A stretch of 64,000 nt of DNA from Azoarcus indigens (GCF_004361735.1 NZ_SNVV01000008.1:124001-188000), one strand, 5' to 3'; counted from the first letter of the stretch, positions 9,265 to 18,189 are shown. The notes: a model not told the origin generated them from the sequence alone. Translations and numbers: made by a program.

Positions 9265-10191
9265 TCAGGCCAGCACGGCGCGGGTGGATTCGAGGCTGAG
9301 GCGGCCGGCGAGGATTTCTTCGGCGAACATCTCGGCGGTGCGGGCGGCGGCGGCGGTCATGATGTCGAGGTTGCCGGCGTAGCGCGGCAGGTAGTCGCCC
9401 AGGCCTTCGACTTCGAGGTAGATGGAGACGCGCTTGCCGTCGAACACCGGGCCGTTCACCAGCTTGTAGCCGGGCACGTACTTCTGCACTTCTCCCACCA
9501 TGGCGTGGATGGATTCGGTGATGCGGGCCTGGTCGGGTTCGGTCTCGGTGAGGCAGTGCACCGTGTCGCGCATGATGAGCGGCGGGTCGGCGGGGTTGAG
9601 GATGATGATGGCCTTGCCGACTTTGGCGCCGCCCACTTTCTCGACGGCGCCGGCGGTGGTGCGGGTGAATTCGTCGATGTTCTTGCGCGTGCCGGGGCCA
9701 GCGGAGCGGCTGGAAACGGTGGCGACGATTTCGCCATAGGCCACCGGCTGCACGCGGGAGACGGCGGCGACCATGGGGATGGTGGCCTGACCGCCGCAGG
9801 TGACCATGTTGACGTTCATTTCGCCCCGGCCGACGTGGGCCTTGAGGTTTACGGGCGGCACGCAGTAGGGGCCGATGGCGGCGGGGGTGAGGTCGATCAT
9901 GAGCACGCCGAGCTCGTTGAGCTTGCGGCTGTTCTCGGCGTGGACGTAGGCGCTGGTGGCGTCGAAGGCGATCTGCACGCCATCGGCGAGAACATGGGGC
10001 AGCAGGCCGTCCACGCCCTCGGCGGTGGTCTTGAGGCCGAGTTCGCGGGCGCGCGCAAGGCCTTCGGATTCAGGGTCGATGCCGACCATCCATACCGGGT
10101 CCAGCACCGGGCTGCGCTTGAGTTTGTACAGCAGGTCGGTGCCGATGTTGCCGGGGCCTATCAAGGCGCATTTGATCTTGCGGGTCATCAT
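9265..10191 (-). CDS. dmpF: Acetaldehyde dehydrogenase (acylating)
   Basis: 308-residue NAD- and CoA-dependent enzyme that turns acetaldehyde into acetyl-CoA. It shows an N-terminal NAD motif ([14 protein letters not shown], residues 8-21) and the catalytic cysteine at residue 132 in [14 protein letters not shown]. It forms a channelling complex with the aldolase encoded next. Two adjacent Met codons (10191 and 10188) are possible starts; AAGGAATCC precedes them. The longer in-frame extension to 10233 has no ribosome-binding support. Confidence 0.93.
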   Translation of the reverse strand: MMTRKIKCALIGPGNIGTDLLYKLKRSPVLDPVWMVGIDPESEGLARARELGLKTTAEGVDGLLPHVLADGVQIAFDATSAYVHAENSRKLNELGVLMIDLTPAAIGPYCVPPVNLKAHVGRGEMNVNMVTCGGQATIPMVAAVSRVQPVAYGEIVATVSSRSAGPGTRKNIDEFTRTTAGAVEKVGGAKVGKAIIILNPADPPLIMRDTVHCLTETEPDQARITESIHAMVGEVQKYVPGYKLVNGPVFDGKRVSIYLEVEGLGDYLPRYAGNLDIMTAAAARTAEMFAEEILAGRLSLESTRAVLA

Positions 10192-10275
10192 GGATTCCTT
10201 GTCGTCGGGAAGCTGCGGGCGGCGTGCTGGCACAAGGGCAGGAGGCGCCGCCGGCGCATGGGGGAAAACGGAAGA

Positions 10276-11058
10276 TCAGACGAAGCGCACCGAGCAGCCG
10301 CCGATGCCGCCTATGGTCACGCGCAGGTTGTCGCCCGCCTTCACCGGCACCATGGCCGCGAGCGAGCCGGAGAGAATGACTTCGCCCGCCTTCAGGCCGA
10401 TGTCCAGGCTGCCGAGCATGTTGGCCAGCCAGGCCACCGCGTTGGCCGGTGCGCCCAGCGCGGCCGCGCCGGCGCCGGTGGCGACGATCTCGCCGTTCTT
10501 CTCCAGGATCATTCCGCAGGTGTTGAGATCCACCCGGCGCGGGTCCACCAGGCTGTCGCCGAGCACGAAGACGCCGCAGGAGGCGTTGTCCGCCACCGTG
10601 TCCTGGATCTTGATCCTCCAGTCGCGGATGCGGGAATCGACGATCTCGAAGCAGGTCATCACCCCTTCGGTGGCCGCCAGCACATCCGCGGCGGTCACGC
10701 CCGGGCCCTTCAGATCCTTCTTCAGCAGGAAGGCGATCTCGCCTTCGGCCTTGGGCTGGATCAGCGTATTGGCCGGAATGGCCTCGCCCTCGTTGTAGAG
10801 CATGCCGTCCAGCAGGTAGCCGAAGTCCGGCTGGTACACGCCCAGCATGTTCATCACCGCCTTCGAGGTGACGCCTATCTTCTTGCCGACCACCCGCTCG
10901 CCCGCTTCCAGCCGGCGCGCGAGCATGCGCTGCTGGATGAAGTAGGCGTCCTCTATCGTCATCTCCGGATGCCGCTCGGTGAGCGGCGCCAGCACCTCGC
11001 GCTTCACCAGCGCCTGGTACAGCTCGTCGCCCAGCCGTTCGATCAGGGTCTTGTCCAT
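10276..11058 (-). CDS. dmpE: 2-Oxopent-4-enoate hydratase
   Basis: 260-residue hydratase that adds water to 2-hydroxypenta-2,4-dienoate to give 4-hydroxy-2-oxovalerate. Family segments are GERVVGKKIGVTSKAVMNMLGV, QPKAEGEIAFLL and DTVADNASCGVFVLG. It is a full-length paralogue of DmpH and probably its partner. The start at 11058 is set by AGGAGACACCGA directly upstream. Gene order dmpC-dmpE-dmpF-dmpG-dmpH-dmpI matches classical meta-pathway operons, except that dmpD is missing. Confidence 0.92.
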   Translation of the reverse strand: MDKTLIERLGDELYQALVKREVLAPLTERHPEMTIEDAYFIQQRMLARRLEAGERVVGKKIGVTSKAVMNMLGVYQPDFGYLLDGMLYNEGEAIPANTLIQPKAEGEIAFLLKKDLKGPGVTAADVLAATEGVMTCFEIVDSRIRDWRIKIQDTVADNASCGVFVLGDSLVDPRRVDLNTCGMILEKNGEIVATGAGAAALGAPANAVAWLANMLGSLDIGLKAGEVILSGSLAAMVPVKAGDNLRVTIGGIGGCSVRFV

Positions 11059-11131
11059 TCGGTGTCTCCTAGATGTCCTCGTGCGGCGGCGGAACGGCCT
11101 GGCGCGATGCGCCGGCCCGCCCTGTCCCGCC

Positions 11132-12586
11132 TCACAACTTGATGCAGATGTTCTTCTGCTCGGTGTAGAACTCGAGCGAATGCACGCCGCCCTCGCGGCC
11201 GATGCCGGACTGCTTGGCACCGCCGAAAGGCGTGCGCAGGTCGCGCAGGAACCAGGAGTTCACCCACACCAGCCCGGCCTCGATGCGGCCGGCGACACGG
11301 TGCGCGCGGGCGAGGTCGCGGGTCCAGATCGAGCAGGCCAGGCCGTAGTCGGTGTCGTTGGCGCGGCAGATGACTTCGTCCTCGGCGTCGAAGGGCTGGA
11401 TCAGGGTGCAGGGGCCGAAGATTTCCTCGCGGGCAATCGGCGAGTCATCGCCCAGGCCAGTCCAGATCGTCGGCTCCACCCAGGCGCCGCCGGCCAGCTC
11501 GCCGGCCATGCGCGGCACCCCGCCGCCGGTGACCACGGTGGCGCCCAGCTCGCGCGCCTTCTCGTAATAGGACAGCACCTTGTTCTTGTGCTCCTGCGAG
11601 ATCAGCGGCCCCATGCCGGTAGCGCCGTCTTCCGGGCGGCCGAGCTTGAGGCCCTCGGCGCCCTGCTTCAGCGCGGCGACGAACTTGTCGAAGATGGGCC
11701 GCTCGACATACACCCGCTCGGTGCCCAGGCAGACCTGGCCGCAGTTGGCGAACACCGAGCGCATCGTGCCTTCGATGGCGGCGTCGAAATCGCAGTCGGC
11801 GAAGACGATGGCCGGGTTCTTGCCGCCCATCTCCAGCGACACCGGCCGCGCGCCGGCCGCCGCCGCCTTCATGATGGCGGCGCCGGTGCGGGTCTCGCCG
11901 GTGAAGGTGATCGCGTTCACCCGCGGATGGGTGGTGACGAACTCGCCCGCCGATCCCGGCCCGAAGCCATGCACCACGTTGTACACGCCCTTGGGCATGC
12001 CGACTTCGTTCATCACCTCGCCCAGCAGGGTGGCGGTCTGCGGCGTTTCCTCCGAGGGCTTGACCACCACGGTGTTGCCGCAGGCCAGCGCCGGGCCCAC
12101 CTTCCAGGTCATCAGCAGTAGCGGCAGGTTCCACGGGCAGATCACGCCGACCACGCCCACCGGGCGGCGCAGCGCGTAGTTGAGCGCGCCGCGGCCGTCG
12201 GGCGTGGCCATCTCGAAGAACTCGGTGGGCACGCTCTTGATGACGTCGGCGAACACCTTGAAGTTGTCCGCGCCGCGCGGAATGTCGATGTGGCTGGCGA
12301 GGCTGCGCGGCTTGCCGGTATCCGCGCATTCGGCGGCGAGGAAATCGTCGAAGCGGCGCTTGATGCCATCGGCCACCGCGTTGAGCAGCTCCACCCGCTC
12401 GGCCACCGTCATCCGCCCCCAGGGCCCGTTCAGCGCGGCATGCGCGGCGGCGACAGCGGCATCCACCTCCAGCTTGCCCGCCTCGTGCACCTGGGCGATG
12501 CGCTGCCCATCCAGCGGCGACAGCTTGTCGAAGACCTGGGCGGTGGCAACGAACTCGCCGTTGATGAAGTTGTGGATCTGTTTCAT
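11132..12586 (-). CDS. dmpC: 2-Hydroxymuconic semialdehyde dehydrogenase
   Basis: 484-residue NAD-dependent aldehyde dehydrogenase that oxidises the catechol meta-cleavage product to 2-hydroxymuconate. The general base is Glu252 in LEMGGKNP and the catalytic cysteine is Cys286 in NCGQVCLGTERV; the cofactor segment is VGVICPWNLPLLLMTWK. It is the entry enzyme of the 4-oxalocrotonate branch. It lies 49 bp downstream of the GlcG-like gene and 73 bp before dmpE. Confidence 0.93.
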   Translation of the reverse strand: MKQIHNFINGEFVATAQVFDKLSPLDGQRIAQVHEAGKLEVDAAVAAAHAALNGPWGRMTVAERVELLNAVADGIKRRFDDFLAAECADTGKPRSLASHIDIPRGADNFKVFADVIKSVPTEFFEMATPDGRGALNYALRRPVGVVGVICPWNLPLLLMTWKVGPALACGNTVVVKPSEETPQTATLLGEVMNEVGMPKGVYNVVHGFGPGSAGEFVTTHPRVNAITFTGETRTGAAIMKAAAAGARPVSLEMGGKNPAIVFADCDFDAAIEGTMRSVFANCGQVCLGTERVYVERPIFDKFVAALKQGAEGLKLGRPEDGATGMGPLISQEHKNKVLSYYEKARELGATVVTGGGVPRMAGELAGGAWVEPTIWTGLGDDSPIAREEIFGPCTLIQPFDAEDEVICRANDTDYGLACSIWTRDLARAHRVAGRIEAGLVWVNSWFLRDLRTPFGGAKQSGIGREGGVHSLEFYTEQKNICIKL

Positions 12587-12635
12587 GCGCTTGCTCCCTT
12601 GCCGGCCGGCGTCCCCGCCGGCCGGTACTTGTTGT

Positions 12636-13073
12636 TCAGATCTGGATGTCGTCGGCGCCGATTGCGCGCAGCCCGGCCAGCGCGCATTCCGCGTCCTGCG
12701 CCGCCGAGGCGCCGGAGACGCCGATGCCGCCCGCCAGCTCGCCGCCCACCCGCAGCGGCAGGCCGCCGCCGAACACGATCAGCCGCGGCTGGGCGGAGAA
12801 GCCCAGCTTCATGCCTTCGTCCTCGCCGAACACCGCCATCCACTTCGCCGTCGGAAAGCCGAAGCCACCGGCGGTGTAGGCCTTGTCGATGGCGATCTGG
12901 ATGGACTGCGGAAACGCCCCCGGCATGCGCAGGAAAGCCATCAGGTTGCCTGCGGCGTCGGTGACGCCGACGTTGATGCGCAGGCCGAGCGACTCGGCGT
13001 GACGCACCGCCGCCTCGGCGGCGCGGTGGGCGGCCTCCCAGCTCAGGCTGGCCTGGGTGACGACTAGCTTCAT
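12636..13073 (-). CDS. GlcG/HbpS-family (DUF336) protein
   Basis: 145-residue protein of the GlcG/HbpS family, with the signatures VGVTDAAGNLMAFLRMPGAF, IDKAYTAGGFG and GGELAGGIGVSGASAAQD. Members occur often in aromatic and glycolate catabolic operons. HbpS binds haem in Streptomyces, but the role of the family in aromatic pathways is not established. The start at 13073 follows AAAGGAGCG; the upstream in-frame extension is not supported. It is the first gene of the lower-pathway unit, in the position where dmpD (hydroxymuconic semialdehyde hydrolase) might be expected. Because of the AT-rich leader and upstream hairpin it may head its own transcript. Confidence 0.85.
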   Translation of the reverse strand: MKLVVTQASLSWEAAHRAAEAAVRHAESLGLRINVGVTDAAGNLMAFLRMPGAFPQSIQIAIDKAYTAGGFGFPTAKWMAVFGEDEGMKLGFSAQPRLIVFGGGLPLRVGGELAGGIGVSGASAAQDAECALAGLRAIGADDIQI

Positions 13074-13153
13074 CTCGACGCTCCTTTCCACCCTGCCGGC
13101 GACGGTGTGGAACCAATGGCAAGGCAATTCGTGAAATTACGGTTTATATAACT

Positions 13154-13176
13154 AATATCGAGATTTTTATTCGAGG
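13154..13176 (-). promoter_or_regulatory. AT-rich leader element before lower-pathway genes
   Basis: A strongly AT-rich stretch holding TATCGAGATTTTT lies 81-103 bp upstream of the GlcG-like gene. The same TCGAGA/TCTCGA core with adjacent T runs recurs at 14292-14314, 19671-19690 and 20301-20320, each upstream of another unit of the phenol cluster. It could be a promoter up-element or an IHF-type bend site; no activator site is seen here. Confidence 0.35.
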
Positions 13177-13200
13177 CAAAAAAGAGAGCTGCCTGCGCCG

Positions 13201-13236
13201 GACCGGGCCGCCCGGCTCTGGGCGGGCGGCCCGGTC
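13201..13236 (-). terminator. Hairpin terminator candidate after dmpB
   Basis: A perfect 14-bp GC stem (GACCGGGCCGCCCG and its complement) with an 8-base loop starts 35 bp past the dmpB stop. On the minus strand a run of six T follows about 13 bases after the stem. The spacing is loose for an intrinsic terminator, but it probably limits read-through from dmpB into the lower-pathway genes. Confidence 0.5.
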
Positions 13237-13270
13237 CCGTCACGCCGGGGCGCGCCGGCGCTGGCCGCCT

Positions 13271-14200
13271 TCAGGACACCACACTGAGGAAGCGCTCGTT
13301 GAGCGCACGGTCGTGATAGAAGATGCCGGCTCCCACTTCGTCCCAGGTCCATTTGATCGGCTTCCAGTCTGGGTAACTCTGGTAGCCACCGCTGAAGGTT
13401 TCGAAGCGGTTGCCGGAGGGATCGAAGGCGTAGATGGTGGTGCCGCGGGTGACGCCGTGGCGGGTCGGGCCGATGTCCACCGAAACCCGGTTCATCGACA
13501 TGATGTCGGCCGCCCGCAGCACCTTCTCCCAGCTGTCCAGCATGAAGGAGATGTGGTGCAGCTTGCCCGGCTCGGGGTGGCGCACGAAGGCGATGTCGTG
13601 CGCCTTCATCGAGCACGACAGCCAGATGCCGAGGTCGGTCTCGCCGTCTTCCATCACCACATGCTCCACCAGGTAGAAGCCGAGCACGTTCACGAAGATG
13701 TCGTGCACCTTCTCGATGTCCGGTCCGTAGAGCAGGCAATGGTCCATGCGGATCGGCGCGATGCCGCGCTCGGCGTCCTTCGTCCAGGGGTCGGGATTCA
13801 CATAGGACATGCCGTTGCCGACGTCGGTCTTGTCGGCGTAGAGCTCGATGTCGTGGCCGGAGGGAAGGCGGAAGCGCACCCGCTCGCCGGTCTCCAGCAT
13901 CTCGCCGGCGGGGATGCGCTCGGTGGGAATGCCGTATTCGCGCAGGCGGCCATCCAGCTTCTCCAGCGCGCCGCGGCTGGACACCTTGAAGGCGAAGAAG
14001 TCGATGCCGGCCTCGTCCGCCTCGCGGATCAGCAGGCTGTTGTGGTCGCGCTCGTCCCAGCTCTTGAAATACACCCGGCCCTGGCTGTCGCGGCCGGTCT
14101 CGATCAGGCCGAGCACGTTCTTGTAATGGTGGATCCCCGCTTCGAGATCCAGAACCCGCAGCGAAACGTGGCCCGGGCGCAGTACGTCGGTCATTGCCAT
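13271..14200 (-). CDS. dmpB: Catechol 2,3-dioxygenase
   Basis: 309-residue extradiol dioxygenase of the two-domain vicinal-oxygen-chelate type. It opens catechol to 2-hydroxymuconic semialdehyde. The Fe(II) ligands are His154 (RMDHCLLYG), His215 or His216 (KLHHISFM) and Glu267 (RFETFSGGY). The length and C-terminal GGYQSYPDWKPIKWTWDE match XylE/DmpB. The AT-rich motif upstream (14292-14314) and a hairpin downstream suggest its own transcript or a processing boundary. DmpQ is expected to reactivate this enzyme after oxidation. Confidence 0.95.
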   Translation of the reverse strand: MAMTDVLRPGHVSLRVLDLEAGIHHYKNVLGLIETGRDSQGRVYFKSWDERDHNSLLIREADEAGIDFFAFKVSSRGALEKLDGRLREYGIPTERIPAGEMLETGERVRFRLPSGHDIELYADKTDVGNGMSYVNPDPWTKDAERGIAPIRMDHCLLYGPDIEKVHDIFVNVLGFYLVEHVVMEDGETDLGIWLSCSMKAHDIAFVRHPEPGKLHHISFMLDSWEKVLRAADIMSMNRVSVDIGPTRHGVTRGTTIYAFDPSGNRFETFSGGYQSYPDWKPIKWTWDEVGAGIFYHDRALNERFLSVVS

Positions 14201-14291
14201 GCTTGTCTCCTCCAGTGGTTTTTCTCCCGGCGCCTGCTCGGGGCCGGTGTAATCAGGCAGATGGATGCTACGACTCTACACAACAAAACTC

Positions 14292-14314
14292 AATAATCTC
14301 GATATTTTTTATTT
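14292..14314 (-). promoter_or_regulatory. AT-rich leader element before dmpB
   Basis: The stretch contains AATCTCGATATTTTTTATT between the dmpP stop and the dmpB start, about 92-114 bp before dmpB. It repeats the TCGAGA/TCTCGA core seen at three other places in the cluster. No sigma-54 -24/-12 pair was found in this gap. Confidence 0.35.
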
Positions 14315-14318
14315 CAGT

Positions 14319-15380
14319 TCATATTCTCTTGAACAAGGGGCTGCGCACCTGCTGGACGTCGGCCGCCGAGAAGAACTTCTCCACATGGATGTCGCCCTCG
14401 AACAGCCGGCCCTGCATCAACGTGGTGATGCAGGCGTCGATCATGGGCGGCGGGCCGCACAGGTAGGCCTTGTGGCCGCGGAAGTCGCCGTCGAAGTGCG
14501 CTCGTGCGGCCTCGTGCACATAGCCGCGGAACACTGCTCCGCCGCCCTCCCCGCCCTCGCCCTCCTCGGACAGGGCCGGCAGGTAGCTGAAGTTGGGATG
14601 CAGGGCGGCGAGTGCGAGGAACTCGTCGTGGTAGTACAGCTCGGCCCGGCTGCGCTGGCCGTAGACCAGGGTGATGGGCCTACTGTCGCCGGCGGCCAGC
14701 AGGTCGAGGATCATGGCGCGCGGGCTGGACAGCCCGGAGCCGCCGGCCATGAAGAGCAGCCCCTGCGGCGCCGACTTGCGCACGAAGAAGCGCCCGTAGG
14801 GGCCGGAGAGCTTTACCCGGTCGCCAGGCCGGAGCTGCTGGTGCACCCAGCTGGTGCCTTGCCCGCCCGGCACCAGGCGGATGTTGAGCTCCACCTCGCG
14901 CCCGGTGGACGGCGGATTGGCCAGCGAGAAAGCGCGGCTGCATTCGCCGCCGTTGATGTCGAGGTTGATGTACTGGCCGGCCTGGAAGTGGATGGCCTCG
15001 TCCAGCGTCACGAACACGCCCTTGATCGTCGGCGTGAGGTCTTCGATGCGGCTGACGGTGCCGTGGAAGTCGCGTACCGGAATGCTCTCCGCATCCGGCT
15101 CGTCCTCGATCTCCGCTTCGATGACGGCGTCGCTCTGCAGCCGCGCGCAACAGGCGAGCGCCTTGCCCTCGTCACGCTCGAAGTCCATCAGCGCGAAGCT
15201 GGAGGCCTCGCCATGCTCCACCTCGCCGTCCACCACCTGCACCTTGCAGGTGGCGCACAGGCCGTGGCAGCAGGCATGCGGGAGCCAGATGCCGGCGCGC
15301 AGGGCGGCGTCCAGGATGGTCTGGTCGTCTTCGACCGCGATGGTCTGGCCCAGGGGTTCGATGGTGAGTTCGTAGCTCAT
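14319..15380 (-). CDS. dmpP: Phenol hydroxylase reductase component
   Basis: 353-residue NADH reductase. The N-terminal plant-type [2Fe-2S] domain has cysteines 37/42/45 and 77 (ACCHGLCATC then ALACC). A flavodoxin-reductase FAD domain follows (RAFSLANPP) with a C-terminal NAD domain (FMAGGSGLSSPRAMILDLL, AYLCGPPPMIDACI). It passes electrons from NADH to the diiron oxygenase DmpLNO. The start at 15380 was chosen because the protein then begins with the ferredoxin fold (MSYELTIEPLGQTI). It is the last gene of the phenol hydroxylase set but is separated from dmpO by 409 bp that contain a repeat element. Confidence 0.93.
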   Translation of the reverse strand: MSYELTIEPLGQTIAVEDDQTILDAALRAGIWLPHACCHGLCATCKVQVVDGEVEHGEASSFALMDFERDEGKALACCARLQSDAVIEAEIEDEPDAESIPVRDFHGTVSRIEDLTPTIKGVFVTLDEAIHFQAGQYINLDINGGECSRAFSLANPPSTGREVELNIRLVPGGQGTSWVHQQLRPGDRVKLSGPYGRFFVRKSAPQGLLFMAGGSGLSSPRAMILDLLAAGDSRPITLVYGQRSRAELYYHDEFLALAALHPNFSYLPALSEEGEGGEGGGAVFRGYVHEAARAHFDGDFRGHKAYLCGPPPMIDACITTLMQGRLFEGDIHVEKFFSAADVQQVRSPLFKRI

Positions 15381-15789
15381 GGGGTGAATCCGTTTTGGGT
15401 TGAACTTTGGGGGAGCCGGGAGCTGGACAGCACTGCTGCCGCTCGCCCACCGGCGTTGGCCCACGCGATGACAGAAGGTCCTGCGGTCACGGCCTCCGGC
15501 GCGGCAGCTCCCTCGCGGAGGAGGAGCGGCGTCGGGGGGAGAGAAACCAGGCTGGAGAAGGCTCAAGCGGCGTCGTCCGCCCCTGCGGGGCGCCCCCTCT
15601 CCCCGACCCTCTCCCGCGAGGGGAGAGGGGGAAAACCGCGCCGCCGGACTACTCCCGGACCGCTTCGAAATACCCGGAGAACGCTCGTGAGCTGCTCATG
15701 CCCTGCCCTCGAAGCTCTCCTGAACTGCACGTGAAGCCGGCGCCCGGTCCGATCCACACACCGGCCTCACGACCCAGCCGCCGCCCCGC
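15381..15789. other. Gap between dmpO and dmpP
   Basis: 409 bp without a convincing gene inside what is normally a compact phenol hydroxylase operon. Its centre holds the composite GC-rich repeat described at 15577-15631. The remainder has no recognisable promoter or binding site. Short open frames here have no ribosome-binding site and no recognisable protein. Confidence 0.6.
15577..15631. repeat. Composite GC-rich intergenic repeat, copy 1
   Basis: Two adjacent dyads: CCGCCCCTGCGGGGCGCC (15577-15594), then a CCCCTCTCCC to GGGGAGAGGGG hairpin (about 15594-15631). The 18-base first part occurs as an exact reverse complement at 53226-53243, again next to a CTCTCCC/GGGAG hairpin. The structure resembles REP-like intergenic repeats. 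Confidence 0.65.
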
Positions 15790-16149
15790 TCAGCTGCACG
15801 ACCCCGCGATCCCCCTCAAGCCGGGCGTGCGGAAACGGATCACGTCCTTGTGCCGCAGGCCGTTCTCCGCCAGTGATTTGTCGAAGTCCGGCCGCCAGGG
15901 CTGGCCGGACTTGAACCACTCTGCCTGCGCCCAGTCGATGCGGGCGAAATCCGGGTGGTAGCCGAAGCTGCCGGGCAGCACCTCCTCAACCACCGCGCGG
16001 AACGGCATGGTCGGCGGGAAGGGAAAGGCGAAGGGGGCGCAGAACAGCAGGTGGTCTTCCCAGCCGATGTAGAGCAGTTGGGCGCCGTGGAACTTCTCGA
16101 GCGCGTCGGCGGGCTCGAATTCGTATTTGCCGATGGCAGCGACAGCCAT
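15790..16149 (-). CDS. dmpO: Phenol hydroxylase oxygenase small subunit
   Basis: 119-residue gamma-type subunit of the soluble diiron phenol hydroxylase. Conserved stretches are YEFEPADALEKFHGAQLLYIGWEDHLLFCAPF and FGYHPDFARIDWAQAEWF. It packs on DmpL/DmpN in the hexameric hydroxylase and contains no metal site. The start follows GAGGAGACCCGAC. A 178-bp GC-rich gap separates it from dmpN upstream. Confidence 0.9.
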   Translation of the reverse strand: MAVAAIGKYEFEPADALEKFHGAQLLYIGWEDHLLFCAPFAFPFPPTMPFRAVVEEVLPGSFGYHPDFARIDWAQAEWFKSGQPWRPDFDKSLAENGLRHKDVIRFRTPGLRGIAGSCS

Positions 16150-16327
16150 GTCGGGTCTCCTCGTTGTTCAGTGATGTGGGGGGCGGCGTCCGCAGCCGGC
16201 CTCCTTCGTCCGGCCCGGAGCGCGGCGCTCGCAGGAGTAACCTCCCGGCCCCTGCGGCTCCGCTCCCGAGCGGCTGGCCGTAGGCCTGGGGATGAACGGC
16301 CTTGCCTGCCCGCCTGGTGAAGGAAGC

Positions 16328-17881
16328 TCAGCCGTTCTTCGTCGCCTGGCCGCGCCAGAGGTCGAAATTCTTCTGGTCTTCCGAGCCTTCGAAGTCCAGG
16401 TTGTCGCGGCCGAATTCCAGGTGGTAGTACTGCAGCACCGCGGCCAGCGGGTCGAAGCCTTCGGCGCTCGGGTCGGTGCCTTCGGGAAAGCAGCTGCCCT
16501 GGTAGATCTGGTGCACCGGCAGCCACGATTGCACGTACTTTTCCGGCTCGTGCTCGAAGATCTCTTTGCAGTGGTCGGAGCAGAAGTGGTACTTGCTGCC
16601 CTGGTAATCTACCTCGCGGTAGCAGATCTTGGTCGGGTCGCCCGGCTCGGTGAACAGCATCGGTATCTGGCAGGTCTGGCACAGCATGGGCAGCGTCTTG
16701 TTGTAGAAGCGATTGCCCTTGGCCGCCTGTTCGCGCCAGAACTCCAGGCGCGGGCGGTAGTACTTGTCGAAGCTCTGCGGATACTTGGCGGCGAGCCAGT
16801 CCATCTCCTCCTTCTCCGGCACCCAGGTATGGAAGGCCGCCGCCGCGCCGTAGTTGTAGAAGGTGCCCCAGGCCTGGTGCGAGAGGTGGTCCTTCTCCAG
16901 CGCGATGGTCTCGGCGCACCTGGGCATGGTGATGCCGTAGCGGGCCAGATCCTTGAACAGCGCGCCGCCGTTCTCCTCGAAATACACCTCCCAGGCTTCC
17001 TTCCAGCTCATGGTCCGCTTGGGCAGCATGTAGTCCATCATCATCGCCACCAGCGTCAGCACGCGGTAACCGCGCCAGGTCCATTTGTCGATCCAGCGCT
17101 GGACGATGGGCAGGTTGTCCGGGTCCTGCTCGAGGATGAACTTGATCACCTCCAGGCCCAGCGTCATGTGGCGCGCCTCGTCCGACTGGGCGGAGAAGCC
17201 GAAGGTCATGGTGCCCATGTCGCCGTTGTAGGCGGCACCCGAAACGAAGGGCACGAACAGCAGGTTGGTGAGCACGTACTCGAAGGAGAAGCCGATGGCC
17301 ACCATGAACTCGAAGGGGCCGGCGGTGACAGCGTCGTCGAAGAAGCTCTTCGGCACCGACAGGTACCAGACGCGGTCGTGCATGTGGCGGAAGTCGTGCA
17401 GGCCGTTGTAGTGCTTGTTGAAGTTGGACAGGGCGTGGATCTGGGTCTGGGCGTGACGGATCTCGTCCAGCGACTGCATCAGGCAGGCCACTCGCGGCCC
17501 CGCGCCGGGAAACGCCCGGCCGGCGTGGGCGAAGCCGCGGTGGGCCATGTATTCGAGCGGGCTGACGCCGGTGAGGAAGAGCTTCACCGTGTTGATGTAG
17601 CGCGCATCGGTGACGTTGAGGTGGCCGTTGTTCTGCGCGTAGGCGTCGATGATGGCGTAGAGCTTGCGCTCCTTCTCCGCCTGGTATTTCCAGTAGGCAT
17701 CCATGGTGAGGCGGAAGGGGTCTTCCCATTTGTCCCAGTCGTGGATCTTGATGCCCTCGTAGCTGGCGTAGGGGTAGATGTCTTCCTTCTTCTGGTAGCT
17801 CGGCTCCCAGTCCAGGCCGCGGGTCATGACCTGGTATTTCTCCTTCAGGCCCAGCTTCTTCTTGGCGACTTGCATGTCCAT
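16328..17881 (-). CDS. dmpN: Phenol hydroxylase catalytic (diiron) subunit
   Basis: 517-residue alpha subunit that hydroxylates phenol, and probably cresols, to catechols. The carboxylate-bridged diiron site is visible as Glu110, Glu140/His143 (LDEIRHAQTQ), Glu201 and Glu235/His238 (SDEARHMTL). A late cysteine-rich segment (LCQTCQIPMLF, YHFCSDHCKEIFEHEPEKY) is a YHS-type domain usual in this subfamily. The length is normal. It acts with the effector DmpM and reductase DmpP. The gene lies 28 bp after dmpM. Confidence 0.96.
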   Translation of the reverse strand: MDMQVAKKKLGLKEKYQVMTRGLDWEPSYQKKEDIYPYASYEGIKIHDWDKWEDPFRLTMDAYWKYQAEKERKLYAIIDAYAQNNGHLNVTDARYINTVKLFLTGVSPLEYMAHRGFAHAGRAFPGAGPRVACLMQSLDEIRHAQTQIHALSNFNKHYNGLHDFRHMHDRVWYLSVPKSFFDDAVTAGPFEFMVAIGFSFEYVLTNLLFVPFVSGAAYNGDMGTMTFGFSAQSDEARHMTLGLEVIKFILEQDPDNLPIVQRWIDKWTWRGYRVLTLVAMMMDYMLPKRTMSWKEAWEVYFEENGGALFKDLARYGITMPRCAETIALEKDHLSHQAWGTFYNYGAAAAFHTWVPEKEEMDWLAAKYPQSFDKYYRPRLEFWREQAAKGNRFYNKTLPMLCQTCQIPMLFTEPGDPTKICYREVDYQGSKYHFCSDHCKEIFEHEPEKYVQSWLPVHQIYQGSCFPEGTDPSAEGFDPLAAVLQYYHLEFGRDNLDFEGSEDQKNFDLWRGQATKNG

Positions 17882-17909
17882 GGGGTGTCTCCTTTCTTGT
17901 GGGCGGCGC

Positions 17910-18179
17910 TCAGGCGTGCCAGCTCAGCGTCAGTTCGTCGTCGGTCTCGTCGATGTTTCCGGAGAGCGAGATCAGGTTGATGTGCAGCTCCTGCAGGTCG
18001 AAACCGCGGCCGATGCGGTCCTCGATGCTGGCCCGGCGCACGGTGAGGCGGCCTTCGGCGTCTATCTTCACCATGGCCGGCGCTTCGTTGATGCGCGCCT
18101 GCGGGTTGTCGGCGGCGATCGCCTCGATGATGGGGCGGGTGTCTTCGTTGGCCTGCAGGGCGATGAATACGGTGGACAT
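17910..18179 (-). CDS. dmpM: Phenol hydroxylase effector subunit
   Basis: 89-residue cofactor-free coupling protein of the MmoB/DmpM family. It shows MSTVFIALQANEDTRPIIEAI and DRIGRGFDLQELHINLISLSG, which match the effector fold. It binds the oxygenase and tunes electron transfer and substrate turnover. The gene lies 10 bp after dmpL and 28 bp before dmpN. Confidence 0.93.
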   Translation of the reverse strand: MSTVFIALQANEDTRPIIEAIAADNPQARINEAPAMVKIDAEGRLTVRRASIEDRIGRGFDLQELHINLISLSGNIDETDDELTLSWHA

Positions 18180-18189
18180 CGCGCACTCC

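Noticed and set aside
8207-11142. Long plus-strand frames opposite dmpG, dmpF and dmpE
   Set aside because: Antisense shadows with no recognisable protein.
13110-13130. Sigma-54-like TGGCAAGGCAATTC on the plus strand
   Set aside because: Wrong strand for any gene here and weak match to the -24/-12 consensus.
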